From Quatrionicoccus australiensis (GTDB lineage: Bacteria > Pseudomonadota > Gammaproteobacteria > Burkholderiales > Rhodocyclaceae), in the NCBI RefSeq assembly GCF_020510525.1, contig NZ_CP075188.1, positions 1,240,001-1,304,000 of the forward strand: a stretch of 64,000 nucleotides of DNA, read 5' to 3'. Below, one piece after another: positions 18,780 through 26,723 of this stretch. The translations under genes were made by a program, and so were the position numbers. Below the pieces are notes generated by a model. It did no database searches. It was given only the letters and a program-made list of their open reading frames with translations, and was not told the origin of the DNA. Numbering within the stretch: the stretch's first letter is position 1; each line of letters opens with the position of its first letter.

Positions 18780-19505
18780 TCAAACGGCGCCCAGCCAGGG
18801 CGCGATGAAGGGCAGCAGCAGCGCCGTCAGCGCACCGTTCAGGCCCATCGCCAGCGCCGCGAAGGCGCCGCTCTGCTCATTGACCTGGAAGGCGCGTGCC
18901 GTGCCGATGCCGTGCGAGGCAATGCCGATCGCGAAGCCGCGGATGGCCGGGTCGCGCAGTTTCATCGCATCGAACACGTAACGGGCGCCAACCGCACCGA
19001 TGATGCCGGTGACGATGACCAGCACCGCGGTCAGCGACGGAATGCCGCCGATGCGCTCGGCGATGCCCATGGCGATCGGTGTCGTCACCGACTTGGGGGC
19101 GAGCGAGAGTTGCGTCGGCAGGCTGGCTCCAAGCAGGCGGCCGATCGCGACGGCCGACAGGATGGCGGTCAGGCTGCCGGCGAAAAGCCCGGCGACGACC
19201 GGCAGCAGCATCGCGCGCACGCGGCGGAACTGCGTGTAGAGCGGAATGGCGAGCGCCACCGTGGCCGGGCCGAGCAGGAAATGCACGAACTGCGCGCCGG
19301 AAAAATAGGTCTGGTAACTCGTACCGGTCAACGTCAATAAAAGCACCAAAATGCTCACTGCGATCAGTACCGGGTTGGCCAGCGGATGACTGCCCGAGCG
19401 CCGGTAAAGCCAGAAGGCGGCCTGGTAGGCGAGCAGGGTCACGGTCAGGCCGAGCAGCGGCGAGGCGGCGAGATAGACCCAGATTTCGTTGAGACGCGGC
19501 GTCAT
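18780..19505 (-). CDS. lrgB: LrgB/CidB-family membrane protein
   Basis: A 241-residue polytopic membrane protein of the LrgB family. The conserved segment LAPKSVTTPIAMGIAERIGG and the C-terminal GFAIGIASHGIGTARAF are characteristic. LrgAB/CidAB proteins are linked in other bacteria to control of murein hydrolase activity and, in some, to export of pyruvate or glycolate. The ATG overlaps the lrgA stop in an ATGA arrangement, so the two are coupled. It lies directly downstream of lrgA in a two-gene unit, with a CGGTCGACCG element after the stop. Confidence 0.9.
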   Translation of the reverse strand: MTPRLNEIWVYLAASPLLGLTVTLLAYQAAFWLYRRSGSHPLANPVLIAVSILVLLLTLTGTSYQTYFSGAQFVHFLLGPATVALAIPLYTQFRRVRAMLLPVVAGLFAGSLTAILSAVAIGRLLGASLPTQLSLAPKSVTTPIAMGIAERIGGIPSLTAVLVIVTGIIGAVGARYVFDAMKLRDPAIRGFAIGIASHGIGTARAFQVNEQSGAFAALAMGLNGALTALLLPFIAPWLGAV

Positions 19506-19861
19506 GCGCTTTCCCCATCGGTTTTCGCCGGGTGCTGACAGAGTTTCATCACCAGGCCGGTGACGACCAGCGTGGCCAGCGTGCTGAACAGCAGCGACAC
19601 GAGCAGGGCCGGCCATTCGTCGGCGATGCGGTGCATGTGCAGCATGACGCCGGTGCCGGCCGGCACGAAGAGCAGTGACAGGTGTTGCAGCAGGTTCTGG
19701 CTGGTCGTCTGCAGTTCGTGGTCGGGGCCGTCGCGCAGCAACAGGGCGATGAAGAGCAGCAGCATGCCGAGGACCGGGCCGGGTACGGGCAAGTCGAGGC
19801 CGCGCGCGATCACTTCGCCGGCAAGCTGGAAAATCAATAGTTGGGTGAGGGCGGCGAGCAT
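19502..19861 (-). CDS. lrgA: LrgA/CidA-family membrane protein
   Basis: A 119-residue protein with about four membrane segments and the family motif LPVPGPVLGMLLLFI. It pairs with LrgB as a holin-like or transporter-like complex. I start it at ATG 19861 (MLAALTQLLIFQLAGEV) because AAGGA lies 7 nt upstream and homology begins there; an ATG 15 nt further upstream lacks a ribosome binding site. The upstream region contains two inverted repeats that may carry its control sites. Confidence 0.9.
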   Translation of the reverse strand: MLAALTQLLIFQLAGEVIARGLDLPVPGPVLGMLLLFIALLLRDGPDHELQTTSQNLLQHLSLLFVPAGTGVMLHMHRIADEWPALLVSLLFSTLATLVVTGLVMKLCQHPAKTDGESA

Positions 19862-19914
19862 GCGGCAATCCTTCATTGGGAAGGATTGCAGTGTATTTGC
19901 TCTTTCCGGTCAGC

Positions 19915-19936
19915 AATAGACGGTGATTCGTCTATT
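19915..19936. promoter_or_regulatory. Inverted repeat upstream of lrgA
   Basis: AATAGACG-N6-CGTCTATT is a perfect 8-bp-arm repeat 54-75 nt upstream of the lrgA start. Its position fits an operator for lrgAB. No lytS/lytR-type regulator gene is present in the window. Confidence 0.45.
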
Positions 19937-19956
19937 TATTGTTGACTGGAAGTATC

Positions 19957-19986
19957 GACCGGCAAATTGCCTCTTTTTTGCCGGTC
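19957..19986. repeat. 10-bp-arm inverted repeat between GGDEF gene and lrgA
   Basis: GACCGGCAAA (19957-19966) and TTTGCCGGTC (19977-19986) can form a 10-bp stem around a 10-nt loop just past the diguanylate cyclase stop. The right arm merges into a CGGTCGACCG copy. No T run follows on either strand, so it is not a classical terminator. Confidence 0.6.
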
Positions 19987-19991
19987 GACCG
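19982..19991. repeat. CGGTCGACCG palindrome, copy downstream of the diguanylate cyclase
   Basis: Exact decamer 7 nt after the minus-strand diguanylate cyclase stop codon, preceded by a T6 run on the + strand. It overlaps the right arm of a longer inverted repeat. Confidence 0.8.
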
Positions 19992-19998
19992 CTACGGC

Positions 19999-21861
19999 TT
20001 AGTATTCCTTGGTGTCCGACCACATTTCCGGGTTGAAGCGGATCACCCGGTTGCGGCCCTGTTCCTTGGCCTGGTAGAGCGCCACGTCGGCGAACTTGAC
20101 GGCCTGCCAGAAGGTGTCGCTATCGGTCGGGAAGTCGGAAATGCCGATCGAGATGGTCTTTTGCAGCACGATCCCCGATACCTGCACCTTGAGCGCTTCG
20201 ACGGCCGCCCGGATATTCTCGGCAACGCGCTCGGCGGCGGTGCTTTCGCTATCGACCAGGATGATCAGGAACTCTTCGCCACCGTAGCGGATGACCAGGT
20301 CGGAGGCGCGCACCGACTGCTTGAGCACATTCGAAAGCGACTTCAGCACGGCATCGCCGGCGTCGTGGCCGTAGGTGTCATTGACCATCTTGAAGTAGTC
20401 GAGGTCGAGCATCAGGATGGCGACGTGAGTGCGCTTGCGCTGCACGCTGGCGACCAGGGTTTCGACATATTCCTCGAGGAAGCGCCGATTGTTGAGGCCG
20501 GTCATCGGGTCGCGCAGGGTCGAATCGCGCAGGCTTTCCATCAGGCGCTTGGTTTCCAGCACCGGTGCGGTTTCGCGCAGATAGACGTTGATGAACGGAA
20601 TCTGGCTTTGCAGCTTTTCCTGTTCCTCCGGGCTTGCCAGCAGCTGGACAACGCTGCCTACCGAGCCGGACTGGATGATCGGGAAGCAGACATGGCGGCG
20701 CTCGCCGGCTTCGATCGGTGGCTTGAACGAGTAGCAGATGTCGGGATTGCTGATGCCGTCGACGATATGGCCGGTACGGCGGACGCGGCAGGCTTCCGGG
20801 CGGATCATGATTTCCGGATCGCACCAGCGGCAGGTTTCGGCGATCGCGCCGTCGACCATGATGCTGCGCATCTGCTTCTTGTTGCTGCTTACTTCGTAGA
20901 GCGAGAATTCCTTGAGGGCAAACTCCTGCTGCAAGGTGCTCGACAGGCGCTGGTAGATCTCGATCTTGACTTCGTCTTCCTCGATCGCCTGCTTGAAATG
21001 CGCGGCCTTGGTCAGGCCTTCGACCATGTCGATGGTTGCCGTCAGCAGGTTTTCACCGGCGGCCGGCGTGCGGTCGGTGAGGCGGGCGACATTGCTGCCG
21101 ATGCGGTTCAGGCCATCGTCGAGGAAGGTCAGCAGGCGGTTCATGTCGGTGGCGATCTGGCCGATCTCGTCATTGGTCTTCTTCTCGACATGCGCCTTGA
21201 AGTCGCCGCGCAGGGCGTGCTGTACGGCGTCCTCGACGGCATTCGCAGTGTCGGAAATCGGGCGCAGCAGACGGCGCAGCAGGACGATGACGAGCAGCAC
21301 GAAGAAGGCGACGGCACCGGCAATGCCGGCCACCGTGAACAAGGCCTTCTCGCGCAGCGCCTCGATCGACATGGTCATGCTGACCGCACCGAGCACGGCG
21401 CCTTCTTCGACCTGGTGGCATTGCAGGCAGTTCGGCGTGCCGCTGGCCGAAGCGATGTAGGGAATCGTGCCACGAAAGACCGTTTCGTAGCCGTTATCGA
21501 TGACATCGAAATGCGCCTTGCCTTCCCGGAGAACGCGGCGTTCGTTGTCATCCGCCACCGACTCGACACTCAAACCTTTGCCGAACTGTTTTTCGACTTC
21601 GGGCGAACGTATCACCCGTGCCGATTTCAGTCCCTGCACTTCCAGCATGCGCTTCAGGAAACTCTCGCGCTTGTCGATGACGCCATTGATCATCGACTCG
21701 GTCAGATGCACGCGAACGATTTCACCTGCGGTGCGGATATGGTCAGTCGCCGAGGCAATCGAAAAGCTGCGAAAAGCGTAGAGACTGATGGCAACCAGGA
21801 CAGCCAGCAAGGCTGCGGCAATGCACATGAAAAAGAGAGTGACCTTGGCGTTCAGATTCAC
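19999..21861 (-). CDS. Membrane diguanylate cyclase with periplasmic c-heme motif
   Basis: A 620-residue protein predicted to make cyclic di-GMP. Membrane segments at about 8-28 and 173-195 flank a periplasmic sensor containing CLQCH (Cys145, Cys148, His149), the covalent c-type heme attachment motif. A HAMP-like region follows. Residues about 280-435 form a GAF-like cytoplasmic domain with cysteines at 344, 347, 358, 376 and 392. The C-terminal GGDEF domain has an active GGEEF (527-531) and an RASD inhibitory-site motif five residues before it. Redox or gas sensing is inferred from the heme motif. Confidence 0.88.
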   Translation of the reverse strand: MNLNAKVTLFFMCIAAALLAVLVAISLYAFRSFSIASATDHIRTAGEIVRVHLTESMINGVIDKRESFLKRMLEVQGLKSARVIRSPEVEKQFGKGLSVESVADDNERRVLREGKAHFDVIDNGYETVFRGTIPYIASASGTPNCLQCHQVEEGAVLGAVSMTMSIEALREKALFTVAGIAGAVAFFVLLVIVLLRRLLRPISDTANAVEDAVQHALRGDFKAHVEKKTNDEIGQIATDMNRLLTFLDDGLNRIGSNVARLTDRTPAAGENLLTATIDMVEGLTKAAHFKQAIEEDEVKIEIYQRLSSTLQQEFALKEFSLYEVSSNKKQMRSIMVDGAIAETCRWCDPEIMIRPEACRVRRTGHIVDGISNPDICYSFKPPIEAGERRHVCFPIIQSGSVGSVVQLLASPEEQEKLQSQIPFINVYLRETAPVLETKRLMESLRDSTLRDPMTGLNNRRFLEEYVETLVASVQRKRTHVAILMLDLDYFKMVNDTYGHDAGDAVLKSLSNVLKQSVRASDLVIRYGGEEFLIILVDSESTAAERVAENIRAAVEALKVQVSGIVLQKTISIGISDFPTDSDTFWQAVKFADVALYQAKEQGRNRVIRFNPEMWSDTKEY

Positions 21862-21912
21862 GGTTTAGCTTTCGGAAACACTGTTTTTTGAAGAGCGCCA
21901 TTATGTCCGATC

Positions 21913-21932
21913 AGCTTTGTCCGGACCAAGCT
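21913..21932 (-). promoter_or_regulatory. Imperfect 20-bp palindrome upstream of the diguanylate cyclase
   Basis: AGCTTTGTCCGGACCAAGCT is symmetric except for one pair of positions. It ends about 50 nt before the diguanylate cyclase start, where an operator or an untranslated-region hairpin could act. Confidence 0.4.
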
Positions 21933-21966
21933 AATGCGCTGAAAACAAAGGGTAGAGAGCGAATCA

Positions 21967-21982
21967 TTTGACCAAGGTCAAA
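21967..21982 (-). promoter_or_regulatory. FNR/DNR-like palindrome upstream of the diguanylate cyclase
   Basis: TTTGACCAAGGTCAAA has two perfect 7-bp arms around AA. The inner TTGAC-N4-GTCAA resembles CRP/FNR-superfamily sites (TTGAT-N4-ATCAA), with C in place of T at the fifth position of each half. It lies 106-121 nt upstream of the diguanylate cyclase start, a plausible activator position. Assignment to an oxygen- or NO-responsive regulator is inference. Confidence 0.45.
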
Positions 21983-22138
21983 TCCCTTTTTGGGGGTCAT
22001 TGAGACTTCCTTGAGGTGTGTTACCTGTTTTTTGGTATGTTTGCTCGGTGGTGGCGATTCGCGATCTGTGTCGCGCAGTTTCCCCCTGGGGCCATGGATG
22101 TCTAGGCTTGCCATCGTGGAGCGAGGGGGCGACATGGA

Positions 22139-23050
22139 TCAAGGGCGTGAGCGGGCAAGGGCCGAGCGATCCTGCAGCATGTCGACAAAGGCTTTCAGGC
22201 CGGCCGGCATCAGCTTGCGGCTCGGGTAGTACAGATAAAAGCCGGGGATTTCCGGGCACCAGTCTTCCAGCACGGTTTTCAGCCGGCCATCGGCTACCGG
22301 CGCCGCCGCGTACTGGGCATAAACATAGGCCAGCCCGAGACCTTGTTCTGCGGCCGTGATCATCAGCGGCATCTGGCCGACGGCGACCGGCCCGTCGACC
22401 TCGATTTCAAACTGCTCGCTGCCGCGGGAAAATTCCCAGCGATAGAAACTGCCGTTGGGAAAACGGATGCGGATGCAGCGGTGCTGCTGCAATTCGCGCG
22501 GGCATTCGGGTACGCCGTGCGCCGCCAGATAGTCGGGCGAGGCGACCACGACAAAGCGCTGGGGCGGGCCGAGCGGCACGGCGACCATATCCTGCTGCAG
22601 ACTTTCGCCAAAGCGGACGCCGGCATCGAAGCCGGTGGCGACGATATCGACGAAGGCGTCGTCGGCCACCAGTTCGATGCGCATGCCGGGGTTGGCTTCC
22701 AGAAAGCGCCCGAGCAGCGGCGCCAGAACCAGCTCGCAAGCGGCACGCGGCGCGTTGATGCGCAGCGTGCCGAGTGGCGAGTCGCGAAAGGCATTGACCT
22801 CGTCCAGCGCGCCGTGGATGTCTTGCAGAGCGGGCGACAGCCGGTCGAGCAGGCGTTGGCCGGCCTCGGTTGGCGCCACGCTGCGCGTTGTCCGGTTGAG
22901 CAGGCGGACGCCGAGCCGGGCTTCCAGGCCGCGCAAGGCATGGCTCAGGGCTGACGGTGAAACGCCAAGTTCGGTGGCCGCCTTGCGAAAACTGCGCAAG
23001 CGGGCCACGGCGGCAAATGACTGGAGATCGGCAAGACTGGCAGGATTCAT
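22139..23050 (-). CDS. LysR-family transcriptional regulator
   Basis: A 303-residue regulator. The N-terminal winged helix-turn-helix (LQSFAAVARLRSFRKAATEL ... LSHALRGLEARLGVRLLNRTTR) is followed by a substrate-binding domain from about residue 90. It is divergent from the SDR and aldo-keto reductase genes across about 110 nt, the classic layout for a LysR protein controlling its neighbours. The gap carries GATAG-N9-CTATC at 23061-23079. The effector is unknown. The sequence resembles the subgroup that includes regulators paired with oxidoreductases. Confidence 0.9.
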   Translation of the reverse strand: MNPASLADLQSFAAVARLRSFRKAATELGVSPSALSHALRGLEARLGVRLLNRTTRSVAPTEAGQRLLDRLSPALQDIHGALDEVNAFRDSPLGTLRINAPRAACELVLAPLLGRFLEANPGMRIELVADDAFVDIVATGFDAGVRFGESLQQDMVAVPLGPPQRFVVVASPDYLAAHGVPECPRELQQHRCIRIRFPNGSFYRWEFSRGSEQFEIEVDGPVAVGQMPLMITAAEQGLGLAYVYAQYAAAPVADGRLKTVLEDWCPEIPGFYLYYPSRKLMPAGLKAFVDMLQDRSALARSRP

Positions 23051-23060
23051 GATTGGTGAG

Positions 23061-23079
23061 GATAGCTCAATAGCCTATC
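23061..23079. promoter_or_regulatory. Candidate LysR binding site
   Basis: GATAG-N9-CTATC is an inverted repeat in the divergent gap, 10 nt upstream of the LysR start and about 80 nt upstream of the SDR start. Size and position fit LysR recognition sites; no binding data support it. Confidence 0.4.
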
Positions 23080-23161
23080 AAGCAGTATGCGGATTGTTGC
23101 ACAGTTGGTCGGGGGGTAGGCTGCTTGCTGTCATATCCCCAACCCCGCAATGGAGAACAAC

Positions 23162-23929
23162 ATGCAAAATATTCTGGCCGACCTCTCGGGCAAAACCATT
23201 CTCGTTACTGGTGCTTCGTCCGGCATTGGCGCCGCCACCGCCCTGGCGCTTGGTCGGGCCGGGGCCAGGGTGGCGCTGGCCGCCCGCCGTCTGGATGCGC
23301 TGGAAAATCTGGTGATGCAGATTCGCGCGGCCGGCGGCGACGCCATCGCCATCCGGACCGACGTCACCGTCGAAGCCGATATCCAGAACGCCGTGGCGAC
23401 GACCGTCGCCCACTTTGGCCGGCTCGACGGTGCCTTCAACAACGCCGGCGTGCTGGGCAAGGTGGCACCCATCCACGAATTGACCAGTGCCGATTTCGCC
23501 GAAGTCATGCAGGCCAACGTATACGGCGTGTTCTGGTCGCTCAAGTATGAAATGGCCGCGATGCTGAAAACCGGCGGCGGGTCCATCGTCAATACCGCCT
23601 CCGTCGTTGCCCAGATCGGTTTCGCCAATTTCTCGCCCTACACGGCCAGCAAGCACGCCGTGCTCGGGCTGACCCGCAGCGCGGCGCTCGAAGGTTTCCA
23701 GCAGGGCATCCGGGTCAACGCGGTCAATCCCGGTCCTGTCGTCACGCCGATGGCCGAAATCGGTTTCGGCGGGCTGGAAAATCTCGAAGCCACGCTCAAA
23801 ACCAGCCCGGCGGGCCGTCCCGGTCAGCCCGAGGAAATCGCCAACCCCGTGCTCTTCCTGCTTTCTTCGGCGGCCAGCTACATCAACGGCCAGGGCTTCG
23901 CCATCGACGGCGGCTACACCGTTCAGTAA
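23162..23929 (+). CDS. Short-chain dehydrogenase/reductase (glucose-1-dehydrogenase-like)
   Basis: A 255-residue classical SDR. The NAD(P)-binding glycine motif TGASSGIGAATA is near the N-terminus. NNAG, the catalytic serine in NTASVV, and Tyr/Lys in YTASKHAV complete the active site, and the C-terminal YINGQGFAIDGGYTVQ is usual. The start at 23162 has GGAG six nt upstream; an ATG 12 nt earlier is less well placed. An aldo-keto reductase follows 12 nt after the stop, so the two form an operon likely controlled by the divergent LysR. The substrate is unknown. Confidence 0.9.
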   Translation: MQNILADLSGKTILVTGASSGIGAATALALGRAGARVALAARRLDALENLVMQIRAAGGDAIAIRTDVTVEADIQNAVATTVAHFGRLDGAFNNAGVLGKVAPIHELTSADFAEVMQANVYGVFWSLKYEMAAMLKTGGGSIVNTASVVAQIGFANFSPYTASKHAVLGLTRSAALEGFQQGIRVNAVNPGPVVTPMAEIGFGGLENLEATLKTSPAGRPGQPEEIANPVLFLLSSAASYINGQGFAIDGGYTVQ

Positions 23930-23941
23930 AGGGCCATCAAC

Positions 23942-24937
23942 ATGCAAACACGCTTTCTTGGTCAGCAACAGCAGCCGGTCCCCGCCATCGGTCTCGGCTG
24001 CATGGGAATGAGCGAATTCTACGGCGCCAGCGACGATGCCGAATCCCTGCGTACGCTGGCCCGGGCACTCGAGCTCGGGATCAATTTCTTCGACAGCGCC
24101 GACACCTACGGCTTTGGCCACAACGAGAGCCTGCTCGGCCGCTTTCTCAAGGAAGGCGGCCCGGCGCGCCGGCAGCAGGTGGTGATTGCCAGCAAGTTCG
24201 GCATTGTCCGCGAGCAGGGCAAGTACGAACGGCGCATCGACAACAGCCCGGCCTACATCCGGCAGGCCTGTGAAGCCTCGCTGCAACGTCTCGGCGTCGA
24301 GCAGATCGACCTCTATTACTGTCATCGCCGCAACCCGGATGTGCCCATCGAGGACATGGTGGGCGCCATGGCGCAACTGGTCGCTGCCGGCAAAGTCGGC
24401 CAGATCGGTCTTTCCGAAGTTTCGGCCAGGACGCTGCGGCAAGCCAGCGCTGTGCATCCGATTGCCGCCGTGCAAAGCGAATATTCCTTATGGACGCGCG
24501 ATCCCGAGCGCGACATGCTCGCCACCTGCGCCGAGCTGGGCACGACTTTTGTCGCCTACAGCCCGCTCGGCCGCGCCTTCCTGACCGGTACGGTCAAGCC
24601 GGAGGAACTGGCCGACAATGATTTCCGCAAAAGCAATCCGCGGTTTCAGGGCGAAGCCGAACACGCCAACCGGCTGCTTGTTGAACAACTTGCTGCCTTC
24701 GCCTCGGCGCGTGGTCTGAGCAATGCCCAGGTCGCCCTGGCGTGGCTTCTCTCCAAACACTCCCACGTCATCCCCATTCCAGGCACACGACGTATCGCCT
24801 ACCTCGAACAAAATGCGGCTGCCGCCAACCTGACTTTGAGCTCGTCGGAAATCGCCGGGCTTGATCTGCTTTTCGATCCGCTACAGGTCGCCGGCCAGCG
24901 TTATCCGGATGCCGGTATGGTGGGGCTTGAATCATAG
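23942..24937 (+). CDS. Aldo/keto reductase
   Basis: A 331-residue NADPH-dependent aldo/keto reductase. Family features are GLGCMGMSEFYG near the N-terminus, the catalytic Asp and Tyr in FDSADTYGFGHNE, Lys in VIASKFG and His in IDLYYCHRRNP. The C-terminal IPIPGTRRIAYLEQN binds the adenosine phosphate of NADPH. It resembles the YajO/YakC-type group acting on aldehydes. It is the second gene after the SDR, with a 12-nt gap. The SDR and this enzyme may detoxify or convert carbonyl compounds; that is inference. Confidence 0.92.
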   Translation: MQTRFLGQQQQPVPAIGLGCMGMSEFYGASDDAESLRTLARALELGINFFDSADTYGFGHNESLLGRFLKEGGPARRQQVVIASKFGIVREQGKYERRIDNSPAYIRQACEASLQRLGVEQIDLYYCHRRNPDVPIEDMVGAMAQLVAAGKVGQIGLSEVSARTLRQASAVHPIAAVQSEYSLWTRDPERDMLATCAELGTTFVAYSPLGRAFLTGTVKPEELADNDFRKSNPRFQGEAEHANRLLVEQLAAFASARGLSNAQVALAWLLSKHSHVIPIPGTRRIAYLEQNAAAANLTLSSSEIAGLDLLFDPLQVAGQRYPDAGMVGLES

Positions 24938-25004
24938 GAAGCGGCTCGGCTTACTCTCACCAAGTCGCGAACGGAGTTGGTTTTTAAGCGTGTCCGGGTC
25001 GACA

Positions 25005-25031
25005 AAAAACGCCGGGTCTCCCCGGCGCTTT
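25005..25031. terminator. Bidirectional terminator between the aldo/keto reductase and aceB
   Basis: CGCCGGG-TCTC-CCCGGCG is preceded by A6 and followed by CTTTTCTT, so it can act on both the rightward reductase operon and the leftward aceB transcript. Confidence 0.8.
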
Positions 25032-25086
25032 TCTTCCAGCTTCTCTGTCGGAGTCGGGCGTCTTTGCGCCTTTTTCCGGGTACTGC

Positions 25087-26685
25087 TTATTCCATCGCTT
25101 CGTACAGCGGGAGGGTCAGGAATTCCGGGTAGTCCGGGGTCAGGGACATCTTGTCGAAGATCACGGCGGCCTGGTCGTAGGTGGCGGTGTCTTCGCCCTG
25201 GGCGGAAACCGTTGCCTTCACCTTGGCCAGTTCTTCGGCGATCATCGGTCGGACCATCTCTTCGGTGACCTTGCGGCCGTCGTCGAGAATGCCCTTCGGC
25301 GAAACCACCCATTGCCACACTTGCGAGCGGGAGATTTCAGCGGTGGCTGCATCTTCCATCAGGTTGTGGATGGGCACGCAGCCATTGCCGGCCAGCCAGG
25401 AGCCGAGGTAATGGATGCCGACGTTGATGTTGTTGCGCAGGCCGGCTTCGGTGATCGGGGCTTCCGGCTGGAAGTCCAGCCACTGGGCCGGGCCGAAGTT
25501 GCCTTCAACCTGCTTTTCCCACTGGTTCGGCTTGTCGCCGAGGACCTTGACGAACTCTTCCATCGCGATCGGCACCAGGCCCGGGTGAGCCACCCAGCCG
25601 CCGTCGAAGCCGTCGTTGGCGTCGCGGGTCTTGTCGTGGCGAATGCCGGCCAGGGCCTTTTCGTTGGCGACCGGGTCGTTCTTGATCGGGATCAGGGCCG
25701 ACATGCCGCCCATGGCCGGAGCGCCACGCTTGTGGCAAGCCTGCACCAGAGCCAGGGCGTAGCCGCGCATGAAGGGCACTTCCATGGTGATGGCGCTGCG
25801 CTGGGCCAGGCAGAAGTCCTTGTTCTTCTTGAACTTCTTGATGCACGAGAAGATGTAGTCCCAGCGGCCGGCATTGAGGCCCGACGAATGGTTGCGCAGT
25901 TCGTAGAGGATTTCTTCCATCTCGAAGGTGGCGAGGATGGTTTCGATCAGCACGGTGGCCTTGATGGTGCCTTGCGGCAGGCCGATGTGGTCCTGGGCCA
26001 TGACGAAGATGTCGTTCCACAGGCGGGCTTCGAGGTGGCTTTCCATCTTCGGCAGGTAGTAGAACGGGCCGGCGCCGCGGGCGATCTGTTCCTTGGCGTT
26101 GTGGAAGAAGACCACGGCGAAGTCAAAAATGCCGCCGCCGACGCGTTGACCGTCAACCAGCACGTGCTTTTCGTCGAGGTGCCAGCCGCGCGGACGGATC
26201 TGCAGGGTGGCGATCTTGTCGTTGAGCTTGTATTCCTTGCCGTTTTCGTTCTTGAACGAGAGTTCGCGGCGGATCGCCTTGTACAGGTTGATCTGGCCCT
26301 GGATCTGGTTGTCCCAGTTCGGCGAGTTCGAGTCTTCGAAGTCGGTCATGTAGGAGTCAGCGCCCGAGTTGAAGGCGTTGATGATCATCTTGGCTTCGAC
26401 CGGGCCGGTGATTTCGGTGCGGCGGCACTCGAGGGCCTTGGGCAGCGGGGCGATCTTCCAGTCACCTTCACGGATGGCCTTGGTTTCCGGCAGGAAATCC
26501 GGCATTTCGCCGGCGTCGATGCGGGCCTGGCGGGCAACGCGGGCCTTGAGCAGTTCCTGGCGACGGGCTTCGAAGGCGCGATGTAGCTTGGCGACCAGTT
26601 CGAGGGCTTCGAAGGTGAGGACGGATTCGTAACCCGGCTTGATCGGGCCGGTGATTTGCACGCCTTGGGGCAGGTTGAGGCTCAT
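25087..26685 (-). CDS. aceB: Malate synthase A
   Basis: A 532-residue malate synthase of the A type. It condenses glyoxylate with acetyl-CoA to malate, the second step of the glyoxylate shunt. The family segment NHSSGLNAGRWDYIFS is present, with the acidic residues of the metal site in VLIETI and DFEDSNSPNW. AGGAG lies 5 nt upstream of the ATG. The HAD dehalogenase gene lies just 38 nt upstream on the same strand, so the two are probably co-transcribed. The partner aceA is 2 kb away in the same orientation but a separate unit. Confidence 0.96.
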   Translation of the reverse strand: MSLNLPQGVQITGPIKPGYESVLTFEALELVAKLHRAFEARRQELLKARVARQARIDAGEMPDFLPETKAIREGDWKIAPLPKALECRRTEITGPVEAKMIINAFNSGADSYMTDFEDSNSPNWDNQIQGQINLYKAIRRELSFKNENGKEYKLNDKIATLQIRPRGWHLDEKHVLVDGQRVGGGIFDFAVVFFHNAKEQIARGAGPFYYLPKMESHLEARLWNDIFVMAQDHIGLPQGTIKATVLIETILATFEMEEILYELRNHSSGLNAGRWDYIFSCIKKFKKNKDFCLAQRSAITMEVPFMRGYALALVQACHKRGAPAMGGMSALIPIKNDPVANEKALAGIRHDKTRDANDGFDGGWVAHPGLVPIAMEEFVKVLGDKPNQWEKQVEGNFGPAQWLDFQPEAPITEAGLRNNINVGIHYLGSWLAGNGCVPIHNLMEDAATAEISRSQVWQWVVSPKGILDDGRKVTEEMVRPMIAEELAKVKATVSAQGEDTATYDQAAVIFDKMSLTPDYPEFLTLPLYEAME

Positions 26686-26723
26686 GGAAACTCCTTGGTT
26701 AAGGTTGAAAAGAGGTGAATGGT

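Larger units (their letters stand above)
21862..22138. other. Non-coding gap between diguanylate cyclase and LysR gene
   Basis: A 277-nt stretch without a convincing gene; short frames in it lack ribosome binding sites and family resemblance. It is AT-richer than its surroundings near 21935-22050. It should contain the diguanylate cyclase promoter, and it holds the two palindromes listed separately. Confidence 0.5.

Noticed and set aside
19939..21891. Plus-strand open frame of 650 codons opposite the diguanylate cyclase
   Set aside because: Antisense shadow; the minus-strand frame has clear GGDEF, HAMP and heme motifs.
21911..22135. Short minus-strand frame of 74 codons between the diguanylate cyclase and the LysR gene
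   Set aside because: No ribosome binding site, no recognisable family, and it spans the likely promoter region.
23078..24475. Minus-strand open frame of 465 codons opposite the SDR and aldo-keto reductase genes
   Set aside because: Antisense of two well-supported enzymes; no homology.
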